Source: Methanobacterium sp. (GTDB taxonomy: Archaea > Methanobacteriota > Methanobacteria > Methanobacteriales > Methanobacteriaceae). Taken from it: a stretch of 10,791 nucleotides of DNA. The position numbers and the translations under genes were made by a program. The stretch lies in assembly GCA_003162115.1 (NCBI GenBank), contig PMMV01000023.1, positions 1 through 10,791 of the forward strand. Reading direction: 5' to 3'. Below are positions 1-8,946 of this stretch, one piece after another. Each line of letters begins with the position of its first letter. Position 1 is the stretch's first letter. The notes under the pieces are model-generated. The model saw only the letters and a list, made by a program, of their open reading frames with translations. It was not told the DNA's origin and did no database searches.

Positions 1-61
<61 letters not shown>

Positions 62-85
62 CTTCTCTCATATTATGTCTTTGGC

Positions 86-95
86 TATATAAACC
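86..95 (-). promoter_or_regulatory. Box A (TATA) promoter of the tRNA-Val gene
   Basis: On the minus strand this reads GGTTTATATA, a canonical archaeal box A, centred about 30 nt upstream of the mature tRNA 5' end at 60. That spacing fits transcription starting a few bases before the tRNA. Confidence 0.7.
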
Positions 96-296
96 TTTTC
101 AAGAATTGATAGAACTTGTAAAATGAAATATTAATAAATATGAAAACATTCTTAAATTTTTTTCCATTTCTTTTAAATGAGTAAATAGAACTTATTAATG
201 AACTGAAATTGGGATAATGAATAGAAGCGTTCATGTATTAAAGTATTTTAATCTTTTAAATATAAAATTTTTCTGATCTAATGGATAATTTAACTT
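96..296. other. AT-rich intergenic spacer between tRNA-Val and ilvE
   Basis: This divergent spacer is strongly AT-rich and holds no convincing gene. A 14-codon ATG frame at 140-184 has no ribosome binding site. No riboswitch-like conserved core, terminator-antiterminator pair or long inverted repeat is apparent by eye. The promoters of the two flanking genes lie at its ends. Confidence 0.6.
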
Positions 297-305
297 TTTA
301 TAAAT
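297..305 (+). promoter_or_regulatory. Box A promoter of ilvE
   Basis: TTTATAAAT matches the archaeal box A. Transcription would start near 325-328, leaving a leader of roughly 30 nt that contains the ribosome binding site at 345-353. Confidence 0.6.
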
Positions 306-344
306 CTATTTATTCTATAAACCCTAAGTATAACTGATAATTTC

Positions 345-353
345 GAGGGATGA
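345..353 (+). promoter_or_regulatory. Ribosome binding site that decides the ilvE start
   Basis: GAGGGATGA resembles the archaeal GGAGGTGAT element. It overlaps the ATG at 350 but sits correctly ahead of the ATG at 356, so the second ATG is the more likely start. Confidence 0.55.
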
Positions 354-355
354 CC

Positions 356-1288
356 ATGACATTTGATGAATCTGGAAAAATATGGTTTAATGGAAAAATT
401 GTTGATTGGAAGGATGCGAATTTACACGTTTTATCTCATGTTGTTCATTACGGATCAAGCGTTTTCGAGGGAATACGCTGCTACAATACCATAAAAGGAC
501 CTGCTATTTTCCGTTTGCGAGAACATATACAACGTCTCAAAAACTCTGGGAAAATTTACAGAATGGATATACCCTACTCCGTTGAAGATTTGTGCAAGGC
601 CGTTGTAGATACTGTGAAGATCAATAAATTAAAAAAATGTTATATAAGGCCAATAGCATTTAGAGGATACGGAGAACTTGGTGTTTATCCAATGAATTGT
701 CCAGTTGAAACTGTGATTGCAGCATGGCCATGGGGAAAATATTTGGGTGAAGAAGCACTTGAGGATGGTGTTGATGTTGGAGTATCTAGCTGGCGTAGAA
801 TGGCGCCTGACACTATGCCCAATATGGCCAAGGCGGCTTCCAATTACATGAACTCGCAACTCGCAAAAATGGAATCGATTACTAACGGATACGACGAGGG
901 TATAATGTTGGACTATCAAGGAATGGTCAGTGAAGGAAGTGGGGAGAACATTTTCATTGTTCTTGATGGAGTTTTATACACTCCTCCTCTCTCATCATCT
1001 TTATTATCTGGTTTAACACGTGATGCTGTAATTACAGTTGCAGAAGAGATAGGATTAGAAGTTCGACAGGAACAGATACCTAGGGAAATGTTGTACATAT
1101 CAGACGAAGTTTTCCTTACAGGAACTGCTGCTGAAGTTACTCCAGTACGTTCGGTTGATAAAATCGTTGTTGGGATAGGTTGTAGAGGAGAAATTACAAA
1201 AAAAGTCCAAGAAGCATTTTTTAAGGTTGTTAATGGTGAAGATGATGATAAAAACAGGTGGTTGACTTTTGTTAATGTTGGCTTATAA
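356..1288 (+). CDS. ilvE: Branched-chain amino acid aminotransferase
   Basis: PLP-dependent class IV aminotransferase that moves the amino group between glutamate and the 2-oxo acids of leucine, isoleucine and valine, the last step of branched-chain amino acid synthesis in the cytoplasm. With the ATG at 356 it is 310 residues, the usual IlvE length. Visible landmarks are [11 protein letters not shown] near 31-41, the PLP lysine K159 in [20 protein letters not shown] at 192-200 and the late GTAAEVTPV at 256-264. The start at 356 is preferred over 350 because the GAGG element would overlap the earlier ATG. The gene has its own box A and is followed by an oligo-T stretch, so it is probably transcribed alone. 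Branched-chain specificity is inferred from overall resemblance to archaeal IlvE; D-amino acid transaminase and aminodeoxychorismate lyase share the fold but usually lack this pattern and length. Confidence 0.93.
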   Translation: MTFDESGKIWFNGKIVDWKDANLHVLSHVVHYGSSVFEGIRCYNTIKGPAIFRLREHIQRLKNSGKIYRMDIPYSVEDLCKAVVDTVKINKLKKCYIRPIAFRGYGELGVYPMNCPVETVIAAWPWGKYLGEEALEDGVDVGVSSWRRMAPDTMPNMAKAASNYMNSQLAKMESITNGYDEGIMLDYQGMVSEGSGENIFIVLDGVLYTPPLSSSLLSGLTRDAVITVAEEIGLEVRQEQIPREMLYISDEVFLTGTAAEVTPVRSVDKIVVGIGCRGEITKKVQEAFFKVVNGEDDDKNRWLTFVNVGL

Positions 1289-1332
1289 CTTATAACTCAA
1301 ACCTTAGAACTTATTAGTTATAACTTATAACT
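1283..1332 (+). repeat. Repeated TTATAAC heptads at the ilvE 3' end
   Basis: TTATAACTTATAACT occurs identically at 1283-1297 and 1318-1332, each made of two tandem TTATAAC units. The first copy includes the ilvE stop codon. The function is unknown. Confidence 0.7.
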
Positions 1333-1351
1333 TATTACAATTTATCACTAG

Positions 1352-1357
1352 TTTTTT
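1352..1357 (+). terminator. Oligo-T transcription end after ilvE
   Basis: A run of six T residues about 65 nt after the ilvE stop fits the U-rich terminators of euryarchaea. No hairpin precedes it. Confidence 0.4.
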
Positions 1358-1383
1358 ATATTAAGAAATCTGTTAGAACATTA

Positions 1384-1392
1384 TTTATAAAA
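1384..1392 (+). promoter_or_regulatory. Box A promoter of uppP
   Basis: TTTATAAAA lies about 44 nt before the uppP ATG. The expected start of transcription near 1414 leaves a short leader that still includes the AGGTGAT ribosome binding site at 1419-1425, six bases before the ATG. Confidence 0.55.
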
Positions 1393-1431
1393 AAATTTAT
1401 TATAATCCAGTTTAATTTAGGTGATAAAAAA

Positions 1432-2256
1432 ATGGACATTATTCAAGCAATAATTCTAGGCATAGTTCAGGGACTGACAGAATTTCTGCCTGTGAGTAGC
1501 TCTGCACACTTGGTTTTTGTCACAGACCTTTTTAATTTACCACAAAATGTGGCCTTTGACACAATATTACACCTAGGTACATTAGTTGCAGTGGTAGGAT
1601 ACTTCTGGAGGGATATTTTAACCATTATTAGTTCGTTTATTTCTAGCGTTTTAGATATTTTCAGGGGAAGATTTAAAGAAGGTCTTGAAGAAAAACCCTT
1701 TAAAAAGCTCTCATGGCTCCTTATAGTTGGAACAATCCCCGCAGGATTAGCAGGAATTTTTTTACAAAACCAGTTTGAAGCATTATTCAACGATGTAATA
1801 TATGTTGGATTCTTCCTGATTGTGACAGGTTTACTGTTATGGGCTGCTGAGAGAGTTAAACCAGGTACAAAAGATGTAAAGGATATTTCATTTAAGAATG
1901 CACTTGTAATAGGGATATTCCAAGCAATAGCCATAGCACCCGGAATCTCAAGATCAGGGGCCACAATATCTGCAGGATTATTTTCAGGTCTTAATCGAGA
2001 ATTAGCAGCAAGATTTAGCTTTTTATTATCCATTCCTGCAATATTAGGGGCTGCAGTCGTTCAGATAAGACATATAAACAGTATGGATACCACTACCGTA
2101 ACATTGATAGCTGGTTTTCTATCTGCAATGATATTCGGATACATAGCAATCAAACTTCTATTGAAGATAATCAGAGAAAGAACTTTGATGATTTTTGCAT
2201 ATTACTGTTGGATCGTTGGTGCATTAGCAATTATCGTGTCTATTCTCCATTTATAA
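1432..2256 (+). CDS. uppP: Undecaprenyl-diphosphatase-like polyprenyl-diphosphate phosphatase (BacA family)
   Basis: Integral membrane phosphatase of the BacA/UppP family. In bacteria it removes the terminal phosphate of undecaprenyl diphosphate to regenerate the glycan lipid carrier; in methanogens with pseudomurein and glycosylated surface proteins the substrate is presumably an archaeal polyprenyl diphosphate (inference). The 274-residue length is typical. Both family signatures are intact: QGLTEFLPVSSSAHL at 13-27 with E17 and the SSS turn, and PGISRSGATIS at 170-180 with R174, followed by FSFLLSIPAI. Hydrophobic membrane segments alternate through the whole chain, roughly 43-60, 94-112, 122-140, 157-171, 194-211, 222-248 and 254-273. 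A strong AGGTGAT ribosome binding site supports the ATG at 1432. The gene converges on the cobT-like gene with only 18 bases between the stops. Confidence 0.95.
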   Translation: MDIIQAIILGIVQGLTEFLPVSSSAHLVFVTDLFNLPQNVAFDTILHLGTLVAVVGYFWRDILTIISSFISSVLDIFRGRFKEGLEEKPFKKLSWLLIVGTIPAGLAGIFLQNQFEALFNDVIYVGFFLIVTGLLLWAAERVKPGTKDVKDISFKNALVIGIFQAIAIAPGISRSGATISAGLFSGLNRELAARFSFLLSIPAILGAAVVQIRHINSMDTTTVTLIAGFLSAMIFGYIAIKLLLKIIRERTLMIFAYYCWIVGALAIIVSILHL

Positions 2257-2258
2257 TA

Positions 2259-2267
2259 TTTTTTTTT
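2259..2267 (+). terminator. Oligo-T terminator of uppP
   Basis: Nine consecutive T residues begin three bases after the uppP stop codon, as expected for an archaeal U-tract terminator. The hairpin at 2270-2320 lies just downstream. Confidence 0.6.
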
Positions 2268-2269
2268 AC

Positions 2270-2320
2270 TGAAATCAGAATATGTCCTTGCAGAGTTCCT
2301 CTGTTCTGATTCTGATTTCA
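2270..2320. repeat. 12-bp perfect inverted repeat with nested hairpin at the cobT 3' end
   Basis: TGAAATCAGAAT at 2270-2281 is the exact reverse complement of 2309-2320. Inside lies a second small stem, CAGAG (2291-2295) with CTCTG (2299-2303), around a 3-nt loop. The outer left arm covers the stop codon of the minus-strand cobT-like gene and the right arm lies in its last codons. Both convergent transcripts could fold it. Confidence 0.7.
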
Positions 2321-3345
2321 TCAATGGAAACACCTTTAAGAATAGCAGCCATCATTGCACCACCTGCTCCTACACCCTCCTTAACAGAACCCTTAGTGTA
2401 GTTAACAAGACCTTCTGTTGAAGAATTCTCAAATAAGGGATCAATAGCAAAAATGCTAATATCAGAGATTTGATTGGCTATGAAGTTAATATCCGATGTT
2501 TCATCCTCTGCAACAAAAACTGTAGTAGCAATCGACAAAGAAGTGAAATCAAAATCTGGCGATACACCTTTAATAACAGCACAAACAGCAGTCATTTGGG
2601 TACCTCCGGCAAGGATCACAGGAACATTACTACCCATTGCAATACCCGCCACTGCAGGAATCATCGGATCTCCAACTGCATCTACAGCTTTGAAGGGTTC
2701 AGATTTAAGTTCACCAGCAGTGTATCCTGAAAGTTTCAGACCATTATTAACAACCTTGTGTTTGAGCATATGGGGATTTTCAGGGGTACTTCCACTGATC
2801 TTGTGATCTACTTCATAGCCCATTGCTGTTAAAACTCCAAGTGCTGTGGTGGTACCTCCAGGAGTACTTTCACCTATGAATAGATGATCAGTAAGTTTTG
2901 AAAGGGTTTGACCTAGAATAAATCCCTTATTAAAGATTTCTGCAGAGTTCATAACCCCTTTCCCATTATTAATATCTCCTCCCGGGGTTTTATTTATATT
3001 GATAAATGGGATATTAGGCTTAATAACAGCTCCAGCATCAACAACTAATAATGGAATATCTGCAAGATCAAGAGATGCTTTAGTTATCACTGCTGGTGTA
3101 GGTGCTGCATCACCAGCAATAACGGTTTTAGGTATCTCAGACAGACAAAGTGGTTTCCCTAACATAACAAGTTCCACATCAGCTGCAGGTGTATAGTCTG
3201 TTAACTCTGGAGTTGCCCCTGCTCCTGTTATCCCAATTATTCTAGAAGTTAATGTACTAGCTATAACACATAAGAATAGTGAATCCTTATTTTTCAATTT
3301 CTGAATCATGTCTGATGATCCATAACACTTTATTGCCTCATCCAT
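2275..3345 (-). CDS. cobT: Archaeal CobT: nicotinate mononucleotide-dependent phosphoribosyltransferase (UPF0284 type)
   Basis: Transfers the phosphoribosyl group of nicotinate mononucleotide to the lower-ligand base in assembly of the cobamide nucleotide loop; methanogens use cobamides in methyl transfer. The protein is 356 residues from the chosen start. Family landmarks are GAGATPELTDYTPAADVE at 41-58, GESTPGGTTTALGVL at 158-172, GDPMIPAVAG at 225-234, LAGGTQMTAV at 245-254 and KEGVGAGGAMM at 322-332, where E323 matches the catalytic glutamate of bacterial CobT. The frame stays open to an ATG at 3402, but the ATG at 3345 has AAGGTGAG just upstream, and the likely box A at 3384-3390 lies inside the longer version, which excludes it. 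It is divergent from kae1-bud32 and convergent with uppP. The base attached cannot be read from the sequence; 5-hydroxybenzimidazole is plausible for this group. Confidence 0.88.
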   Translation of the reverse strand: MDEAIKCYGSSDMIQKLKNKDSLFLCVIASTLTSRIIGITGAGATPELTDYTPAADVELVMLGKPLCLSEIPKTVIAGDAAPTPAVITKASLDLADIPLLVVDAGAVIKPNIPFININKTPGGDINNGKGVMNSAEIFNKGFILGQTLSKLTDHLFIGESTPGGTTTALGVLTAMGYEVDHKISGSTPENPHMLKHKVVNNGLKLSGYTAGELKSEPFKAVDAVGDPMIPAVAGIAMGSNVPVILAGGTQMTAVCAVIKGVSPDFDFTSLSIATTVFVAEDETSDINFIANQISDISIFAIDPLFENSSTEGLVNYTKGSVKEGVGAGGAMMAAILKGVSIDEIRIRTEELCKDIF

Positions 3346-3349
3346 AGTC

Positions 3350-3357
3350 TCACCTTC
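3350..3357 (-). promoter_or_regulatory. Ribosome binding site that decides the cobT start
   Basis: On the minus strand AAGGTGAG stands four bases before the ATG at 3345, a near-perfect match to the anti-Shine-Dalgarno complement. The upstream ATG at 3402 lacks such a site. Confidence 0.75.
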
Positions 3358-3383
3358 GATTATTAGATATGTTATAAAATAAG

Positions 3384-3390
3384 ATATAAA
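3384..3390 (-). promoter_or_regulatory. Box A promoter of cobT-like gene
   Basis: TTTATAT on the minus strand predicts transcription from near 3362, giving a leader of about 17 nt that contains the AAGGTGAG site. A second TTTATAA at 3372-3378 is too close to the start codon to include it. Confidence 0.5.
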
Positions 3391-3410
3391 TGTACAACTC
3401 AAGGATATGA

Positions 3411-5135
<1,725 letters not shown>

Positions 5136-5180
5136 TGTCTTCATTTAATCCTTCCCAATGAAATTATTGTTACAAATGAA

Positions 5181-5190
5181 ATTATAAATA
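5181..5190 (+). promoter_or_regulatory. Box A promoter of the pyrophosphatase-S15-RecJ operon
   Basis: ATTATAAATA lies about 38 nt ahead of the chosen ATG at 5224 and predicts transcription from around 5210, giving a very short leader. It overlaps the second copy of an AATGAAATTAT direct repeat (5157-5167 and 5175-5185). Confidence 0.45.
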
Positions 5191-5210
5191 TGGAGTATAG
5201 AAAAATTATA

Positions 5211-5219
5211 GGATTTGAT
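5211..5219 (+). promoter_or_regulatory. Ribosome binding site that decides the pyrophosphatase start
   Basis: GGATTTGAT matches GGAGGTGAT at seven of nine positions and lies four bases before the ATG at 5224. It overlaps the alternative TTG (5215) and ATG (5218) starts, which argues against both. Confidence 0.55.
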
Positions 5220-5223
5220 GACT

Positions 5224-5784
5224 ATGAAGATAACATTTATTACTGGTAACCAACACAAAGTAAAAGAAGCCAAAGGTATCTTCGATAACTTTGGAATAAA
5301 ACTGGAACATGCTGACCTCGGTTATCCAGAGATCCAAGGAGAACTCGTTGAAGTAGCCAGGTACGGTGCAAAGCATGTAGCCCAGCGTCTTGGCAAGCCA
5401 GTGATAGTTGAAGACGCAGGAATTTTCATTAAAGCCCTTAAATGGTTTCCAGGAACTTATTCATCCTATGTTCAGGATACACTGGAAAATAAGGGTATAT
5501 TAAGACTTATGAGTGATGTTGGAGACAGATATGCCGAATTCAGGTCGGCTGTTGGGTTCTGCACCCCCAAAACCGAGCCCGAGATTTTTTTAGGCGCTGT
5601 CCGTGGAAGTATAGTATACTCAGAGAAAGGGAATAATGGTTTTGCATACGATCCCCTATTCAAACCTGAAGGATATGAAAAAACCTTCGGTGAGTTATCT
5701 ATAAATGAGAAGAATAAATTCTCTCACCGCAGAAAATCACTTGAAAAGTTTGCAACTTGGTATAAAGATTATAGAGGTGATTAA
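5224..5784 (+). CDS. XTP/dITP pyrophosphatase (Ham1/RdgB family)
   Basis: House-cleaning enzyme that hydrolyses dITP, ITP and XTP to the monophosphate and pyrophosphate, keeping deaminated purines out of nucleic acids. From the ATG at 5224 it is 186 residues, the typical family length, and begins MKITFITGN as most relatives do. The phosphate-binding TGNQHK is at 7-12, the metal-binding E63-D64 lies in [17 protein letters not shown] is at 75-83, the base pocket GFAYDPLF at 139-146 and the conserved SHRRKS at 167-172. TTG at 5215 and ATG at 5218 are in frame but overlap the ribosome binding site. The stop codon directly abuts the rps15 ATG, and the rps15 ribosome binding site GAGGTGAT lies inside the last codons, so the two are translationally coupled. 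Confidence 0.93.
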   Translation: MKITFITGNQHKVKEAKGIFDNFGIKLEHADLGYPEIQGELVEVARYGAKHVAQRLGKPVIVEDAGIFIKALKWFPGTYSSYVQDTLENKGILRLMSDVGDRYAEFRSAVGFCTPKTEPEIFLGAVRGSIVYSEKGNNGFAYDPLFKPEGYEKTFGELSINEKNKFSHRRKSLEKFATWYKDYRGD

Positions 5785-6186
5785 ATGGCAATAAAGCCGG
5801 AATGGACAGAATATTCTAATGAAGAAATTGAAGAACTTGTATTAAAATTAAGAAAAGAAGGTAAATCCACGAGTGTTATTGGAGTTATCCTAAGAGATCA
5901 GTATGGAATTCCTGATGTCAAAACTGTGACTGGAGATAAAATAACTGCCATACTAGTAAAACACGGCCAAGGCGAAGAATATCCAGAAGAACTCATTAAC
6001 CTGATTAAAAAAGCAGTCAATATTAGGGATCACTTAACAGAGAACCCAAAGGACCTTCACACCAAAAGGGGCCTTAGGATAATTGAATCAAAAATCAGAA
6101 GACTCGTACGATACTATGTAAGGGAAGGTGTGCTCCCTCAAGGATGGAGATATGATCCAAAAACAGCAGCACTCCTTGTTAAATAA
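5785..6186 (+). CDS. rps15: 30S ribosomal protein S15 (uS15, archaeal type)
   Basis: Primary-binding protein of the small ribosomal subunit that contacts the central domain of 16S rRNA. The 133-residue chain has the archaeal/eukaryotic layout: an extra N-terminal helical domain (about 1-60, with [16 protein letters not shown] at 31-46) followed by the S15 fold (about 65-133) containing [18 protein letters not shown] and a C-terminal [11 protein letters not shown]. Compared with the roughly 150-residue S15 of many archaea and eukaryotes it lacks the basic N-terminal tail; I recall the short form in other Methanobacteriales. The ATG follows the upstream stop with no gap and is served by GAGGTGAT at 5774-5781, three bases away. 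The downstream recJ-like start lies inside its 3' end. Confidence 0.96.
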   Translation: MAIKPEWTEYSNEEIEELVLKLRKEGKSTSVIGVILRDQYGIPDVKTVTGDKITAILVKHGQGEEYPEELINLIKKAVNIRDHLTENPKDLHTKRGLRIIESKIRRLVRYYVREGVLPQGWRYDPKTAALLVK

Positions 6187-7513
6187 GGCCGAAGAAGCTT
6201 GCGATCTATTACGCAAGCATTTAAAAAAGGATCATGTTGTGAGAATAATTTCTCACAACGATGCTGATGGGATATCTGCTGCCGGGGTAATGTGCAATGC
6301 AATTGCCAAAGAGAAAGGTAAATTTCATGTTACTATAATTCCCAGATTGAAGGATGAAAACCTTTCAAAATTTTTAAAGGAAAAATATAAATTATTCATT
6401 TTTTGTGACATGGGAAGTGCAAATCTCAAGGGTTTGAGCAGACTAAAGGGTGATGTAATAATCGCAGATCACCACCAGACAGACCATGAAGCAAAACTGA
6501 AAGATAACATAGTTCACGTCAATCCTCATCTCTATGGACTCGATGGAACAAAGGATGTAAGTGGATCAGGTGTTACATACCTCACAGTTCGTCCCATGGA
6601 ATATAAAAACCTCGCAGGACTTGCACTTGTCGGAGCATTTGGAGATATGCAGTACAAAAATGGTTTTTCTGGTGTTAACAAAACGATACTCGATGATGGA
6701 GTTGAATCAGGTAATATTGAGGTTAGAGATGATCTTAAAATAGCTTACAAATCTCAGGAACCACTTTATAAGGCACTTTCCTATACTATTAATCCTGTGA
6801 TCAAAGAGATTTCGGGAGACGAAGAGGGTTCTGTAAACTTCCTTGAAAAAATAGGAATCTCATATGGCATTAAATTCGATGAGTTAAGCAACGAAGAAAA
6901 GGATATTCTCAAGAATGAACTTGTTAAGATAAATCCTGAACTATTCAGCAGTGTTTATAGTGTTCCATCTGAAATACCTGAATTAAGAAACCTGGAAGAT
7001 TACTCCAACATACTCGATGCCTGCGGAAAGAATAAAAAACAAGGCATTGGGCTCAGCATATGCATAGGGGACAGAAATAATTCTATTAAAGAAGCTCAAG
7101 ATATGGTAAAAACTTACAGGGACGACCTGATATACGGTATAGAATGGATAAAAAAAGAGGGTTCTGTACTTCAAGATAAAATACAATATATATATGCTGA
7201 GGAAAAACGAAAAAAACGTATTATGGGTACTCTTTCTACCATAGGTCTTGATCTAGAAATTTTAGATCCTGAAAAACCAGTGCTTGCTATGTCTCGAATG
7301 GACAACATAATAAAAGTTTCGGGTAGAACCACATCCCAAATGACTGAAAGAGGAGTGAATCTTGGATATGCTCTTGAAAATGCATCAAAAAGTTTTAACG
7401 GGTCTGGTGGAGGACATAATATAGCTGCAGGAGCGGTTATTCCTTACAGGGAAATGGACAATTTCCTGAATCTGGTTGATGAAATTGTTAGAACTCAATT
7501 GAAAGCCCATTAA
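6152..7513 (+). CDS. Archaeal RecJ-like DHH/DHHA1 phosphoesterase
   Basis: Single-strand nuclease family related to bacterial RecJ and eukaryotic Cdc45; archaeal members include GAN, which works with GINS at the replication fork, and RNA-processing paralogues. From the ATG at 6152 it is 453 residues. The catalytic DHH domain shows motif I SHNDADG at 34-40, motif II FCDMGSA at 84-90, motif [10 protein letters not shown] at 105-111 and GAFGDM at 161-166. The C-terminal DHHA1 domain carries the substrate-binding GGGH at 419-422. All metal-binding Asp and His residues are present, so it should be an active nuclease, not an inactive Cdc45-like copy. The start is uncertain: GTG at 6128 is in frame, while ATG 6152 has GGATGG upstream. 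Either way it overlaps rps15 (35 nt from ATG 6152), implying coupled translation. Which paralogue it is cannot be decided here. Confidence 0.88.
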   Translation: MIQKQQHSLLNKAEEACDLLRKHLKKDHVVRIISHNDADGISAAGVMCNAIAKEKGKFHVTIIPRLKDENLSKFLKEKYKLFIFCDMGSANLKGLSRLKGDVIIADHHQTDHEAKLKDNIVHVNPHLYGLDGTKDVSGSGVTYLTVRPMEYKNLAGLALVGAFGDMQYKNGFSGVNKTILDDGVESGNIEVRDDLKIAYKSQEPLYKALSYTINPVIKEISGDEEGSVNFLEKIGISYGIKFDELSNEEKDILKNELVKINPELFSSVYSVPSEIPELRNLEDYSNILDACGKNKKQGIGLSICIGDRNNSIKEAQDMVKTYRDDLIYGIEWIKKEGSVLQDKIQYIYAEEKRKKRIMGTLSTIGLDLEILDPEKPVLAMSRMDNIIKVSGRTTSQMTERGVNLGYALENASKSFNGSGGGHNIAAGAVIPYREMDNFLNLVDEIVRTQLKAH

Positions 7514-7561
7514 TTACTATTAATTTGATATAATTTCAAAACCTAAAATTGAGAGATTAAA

Positions 7562-8755
7562 ATGCATTTAACACGAGAAGAAGAAAAAATGTATGGTGGT
7601 GAAGAAGGACTTGCCGTCGAGAAATGCATGGAAATTCTAGTTGCATTAGGGGACATATACGGGGCAGAAAAGCTGGTTCCCATAACTTCGGCTCAGATTT
7701 CTGGTGTTTCGTACAAAACCATCGGTGATGCAGGACTCGAATTTCTTGAAGATCTATCAATTGATGCTCATGTAAGAGTCCCATCGACATTAAATCCTGC
7801 TGGTGTTGATTTACAAATATGGAGAGAACTGGGATTTTCAGAAGAATTTACTAAAAAACAGCTTGCAATTGTCGATGCTTACAGGAAAATGGGTGTATCC
7901 ACTACATGCACATGCACTCCCTATTTGGTTGGAAATGTACCAACATTAGGTTCCCATATTGCATGGTCTGAATCTTCTGCTGTGTGTTATGCAAATTCAG
8001 TCTTAGGTGCAAGAACCAATCGTGAAGGAGGCCCTGGAGCACTTTCAGCTGCCATATGTGGAAGAACAGCAATGTATGGATACCATCTTAATAAGGGTAG
8101 ACATCCAAACTTGTTGGTTGAATTAGAAACCTCTGTGAAAGGTTCAGACTTTGGTGCAGTTGGTTATATCGTTGGTAACACTGTTGGAGGAGGTACTCCA
8201 TACTTCAAATTCAAAAATACGCCTTCAACAGACCAACTAAAATGGTTGGGAGCTGCACTCGCATCTTCAGGAGCCGTTGCACTTTATCATGTTGAAAACA
8301 CCACCCCTGAAAGTAAGTGGGCTTTGAAAGTTATTCAAGAAGAAAAAATAGAAAAATTATCTATAAATAGGGTGAATATTGATGAGACAAAAGTAAAACT
8401 TTCAACAACCGATGAAAAACCTGATTTAATCTGTGTTGGATGTCCACATGCTTCCCTTGAAGAGATTAAACGAGTAGCCGAAATTGTAGCTGGCCGTAGA
8501 CTTGAAAATATGCTGTGGGTTTGTACCTCAATTTCGGTTAAGGCAGCTTCAGACAGGATGGGCTATACAAAAATAATAGAAACGGCTGGTGGGAAAATGG
8601 TCTGCGACACTTGTATGGTTGTAGCCCCTATAGAAGAGCTGGATTACAAGGTAGTGGGAGTAGATTCTGCAAAAGCGGCTAATTATGTGCCTAATATGTG
8701 TGGATTGGAAGTTGTTTACAATGATCTAGAGAATTTAATAATTGAAAAGAAATAA
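7562..8755 (+). CDS. Aconitase X family protein, probable phosphomevalonate dehydratase large subunit (DUF521)
   Basis: Member of the aconitase-X group. In archaea the large subunit (DUF521) together with a DUF126 small subunit dehydrates mevalonate 5-phosphate to trans-anhydromevalonate 5-phosphate, a step of the archaeal mevalonate pathway to isoprenoid lipids, using an iron-sulfur cluster. The 397-residue chain opens with the typical [16 protein letters not shown] and contains [15 protein letters not shown] (113-127), [15 protein letters not shown] (154-168), [12 protein letters not shown] (291-302) and [12 protein letters not shown] (348-359). C116, C118, C291, C294, C348 and C351 are the candidate cluster ligands. 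The small subunit is not encoded in this window. The gene lies 48 nt after recJ-like, with only a weak GATATAATT box (7527-7535) and a poor GAGAGAT ribosome binding site, so it may be partly read through from the operon. Cis-3-hydroxyproline dehydratase is the alternative in bacterial relatives, less likely for a methanogen. Confidence 0.88.
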   Translation: MHLTREEEKMYGGEEGLAVEKCMEILVALGDIYGAEKLVPITSAQISGVSYKTIGDAGLEFLEDLSIDAHVRVPSTLNPAGVDLQIWRELGFSEEFTKKQLAIVDAYRKMGVSTTCTCTPYLVGNVPTLGSHIAWSESSAVCYANSVLGARTNREGGPGALSAAICGRTAMYGYHLNKGRHPNLLVELETSVKGSDFGAVGYIVGNTVGGGTPYFKFKNTPSTDQLKWLGAALASSGAVALYHVENTTPESKWALKVIQEEKIEKLSINRVNIDETKVKLSTTDEKPDLICVGCPHASLEEIKRVAEIVAGRRLENMLWVCTSISVKAASDRMGYTKIIETAGGKMVCDTCMVVAPIEELDYKVVGVDSAKAANYVPNMCGLEVVYNDLENLIIEKK

Positions 8756-8764
8756 TCGATCCAA

Positions 8765-8781
8765 TTTTTTTTTAATTTTTT
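8765..8781 (+). terminator. Oligo-T terminator after the aconitase-X gene
   Basis: A run of nine T residues, AA, then six T residues starts nine bases after the stop codon. This is the strongest U-tract on the plus strand of the window. Confidence 0.6.
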
Positions 8782-8946
8782 CAATTACTTGAATAATTAT
8801 TTTCCTATATGTTGATTAAGTATATTATAACGGTTAATTCAATATCAGTTTTACTTCGGTATATAGAAGTTTAACGAAGTTTAAAAATATTTAAAAAACT
8901 TCAATAAATAATTATTAAATAACCAATTTAATATATTGGATAAAAA
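8782..8946. other. Gene-free convergent spacer with GAAGT/ACTTC elements
   Basis: Very AT-rich spacer between the plus-strand housekeeping block and the minus-strand accessory pair. No coding frame is supported. Four copies of a GAAGT/ACTTC pentamer occur within 50 bases: ACTTC 8853-8857, GAAGT 8866-8870, GAAGT 8876-8880 and ACTTC 8898-8902. They give one short hairpin (8853-8870) and a 7-bp inverted repeat GAAGTTT/AAACTTC (8876-8882 with 8896-8902). Confidence 0.55.

Noticed and set aside
140..184. 14-codon ATG frame ahead of ilvE as a possible leader peptide
   Set aside because: It has no ribosome binding site, lies upstream of the ilvE box A and is not enriched in branched-chain codons in an attenuator-like layout.
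1467..2033. 188-codon open frame on the minus strand opposite uppP
   Set aside because: It is a shadow of the clearly conserved uppP gene, with no promoter or ribosome binding site and no family resemblance.
2470..2806. Two plus-strand open frames inside the cobT-like gene
   Set aside because: They are antisense shadows. The minus-strand frame carries all CobT family motifs.
7557..7790. Minus-strand frame opposite the 5' end of the aconitase-X gene
   Set aside because: Low-complexity, His/Leu-rich product read from the antisense of a conserved gene.
8853..8902. CRISPR-like array in the spacer
   Set aside because: The repeated units are only 5-7 bases, alternate in orientation and lack regular spacers.
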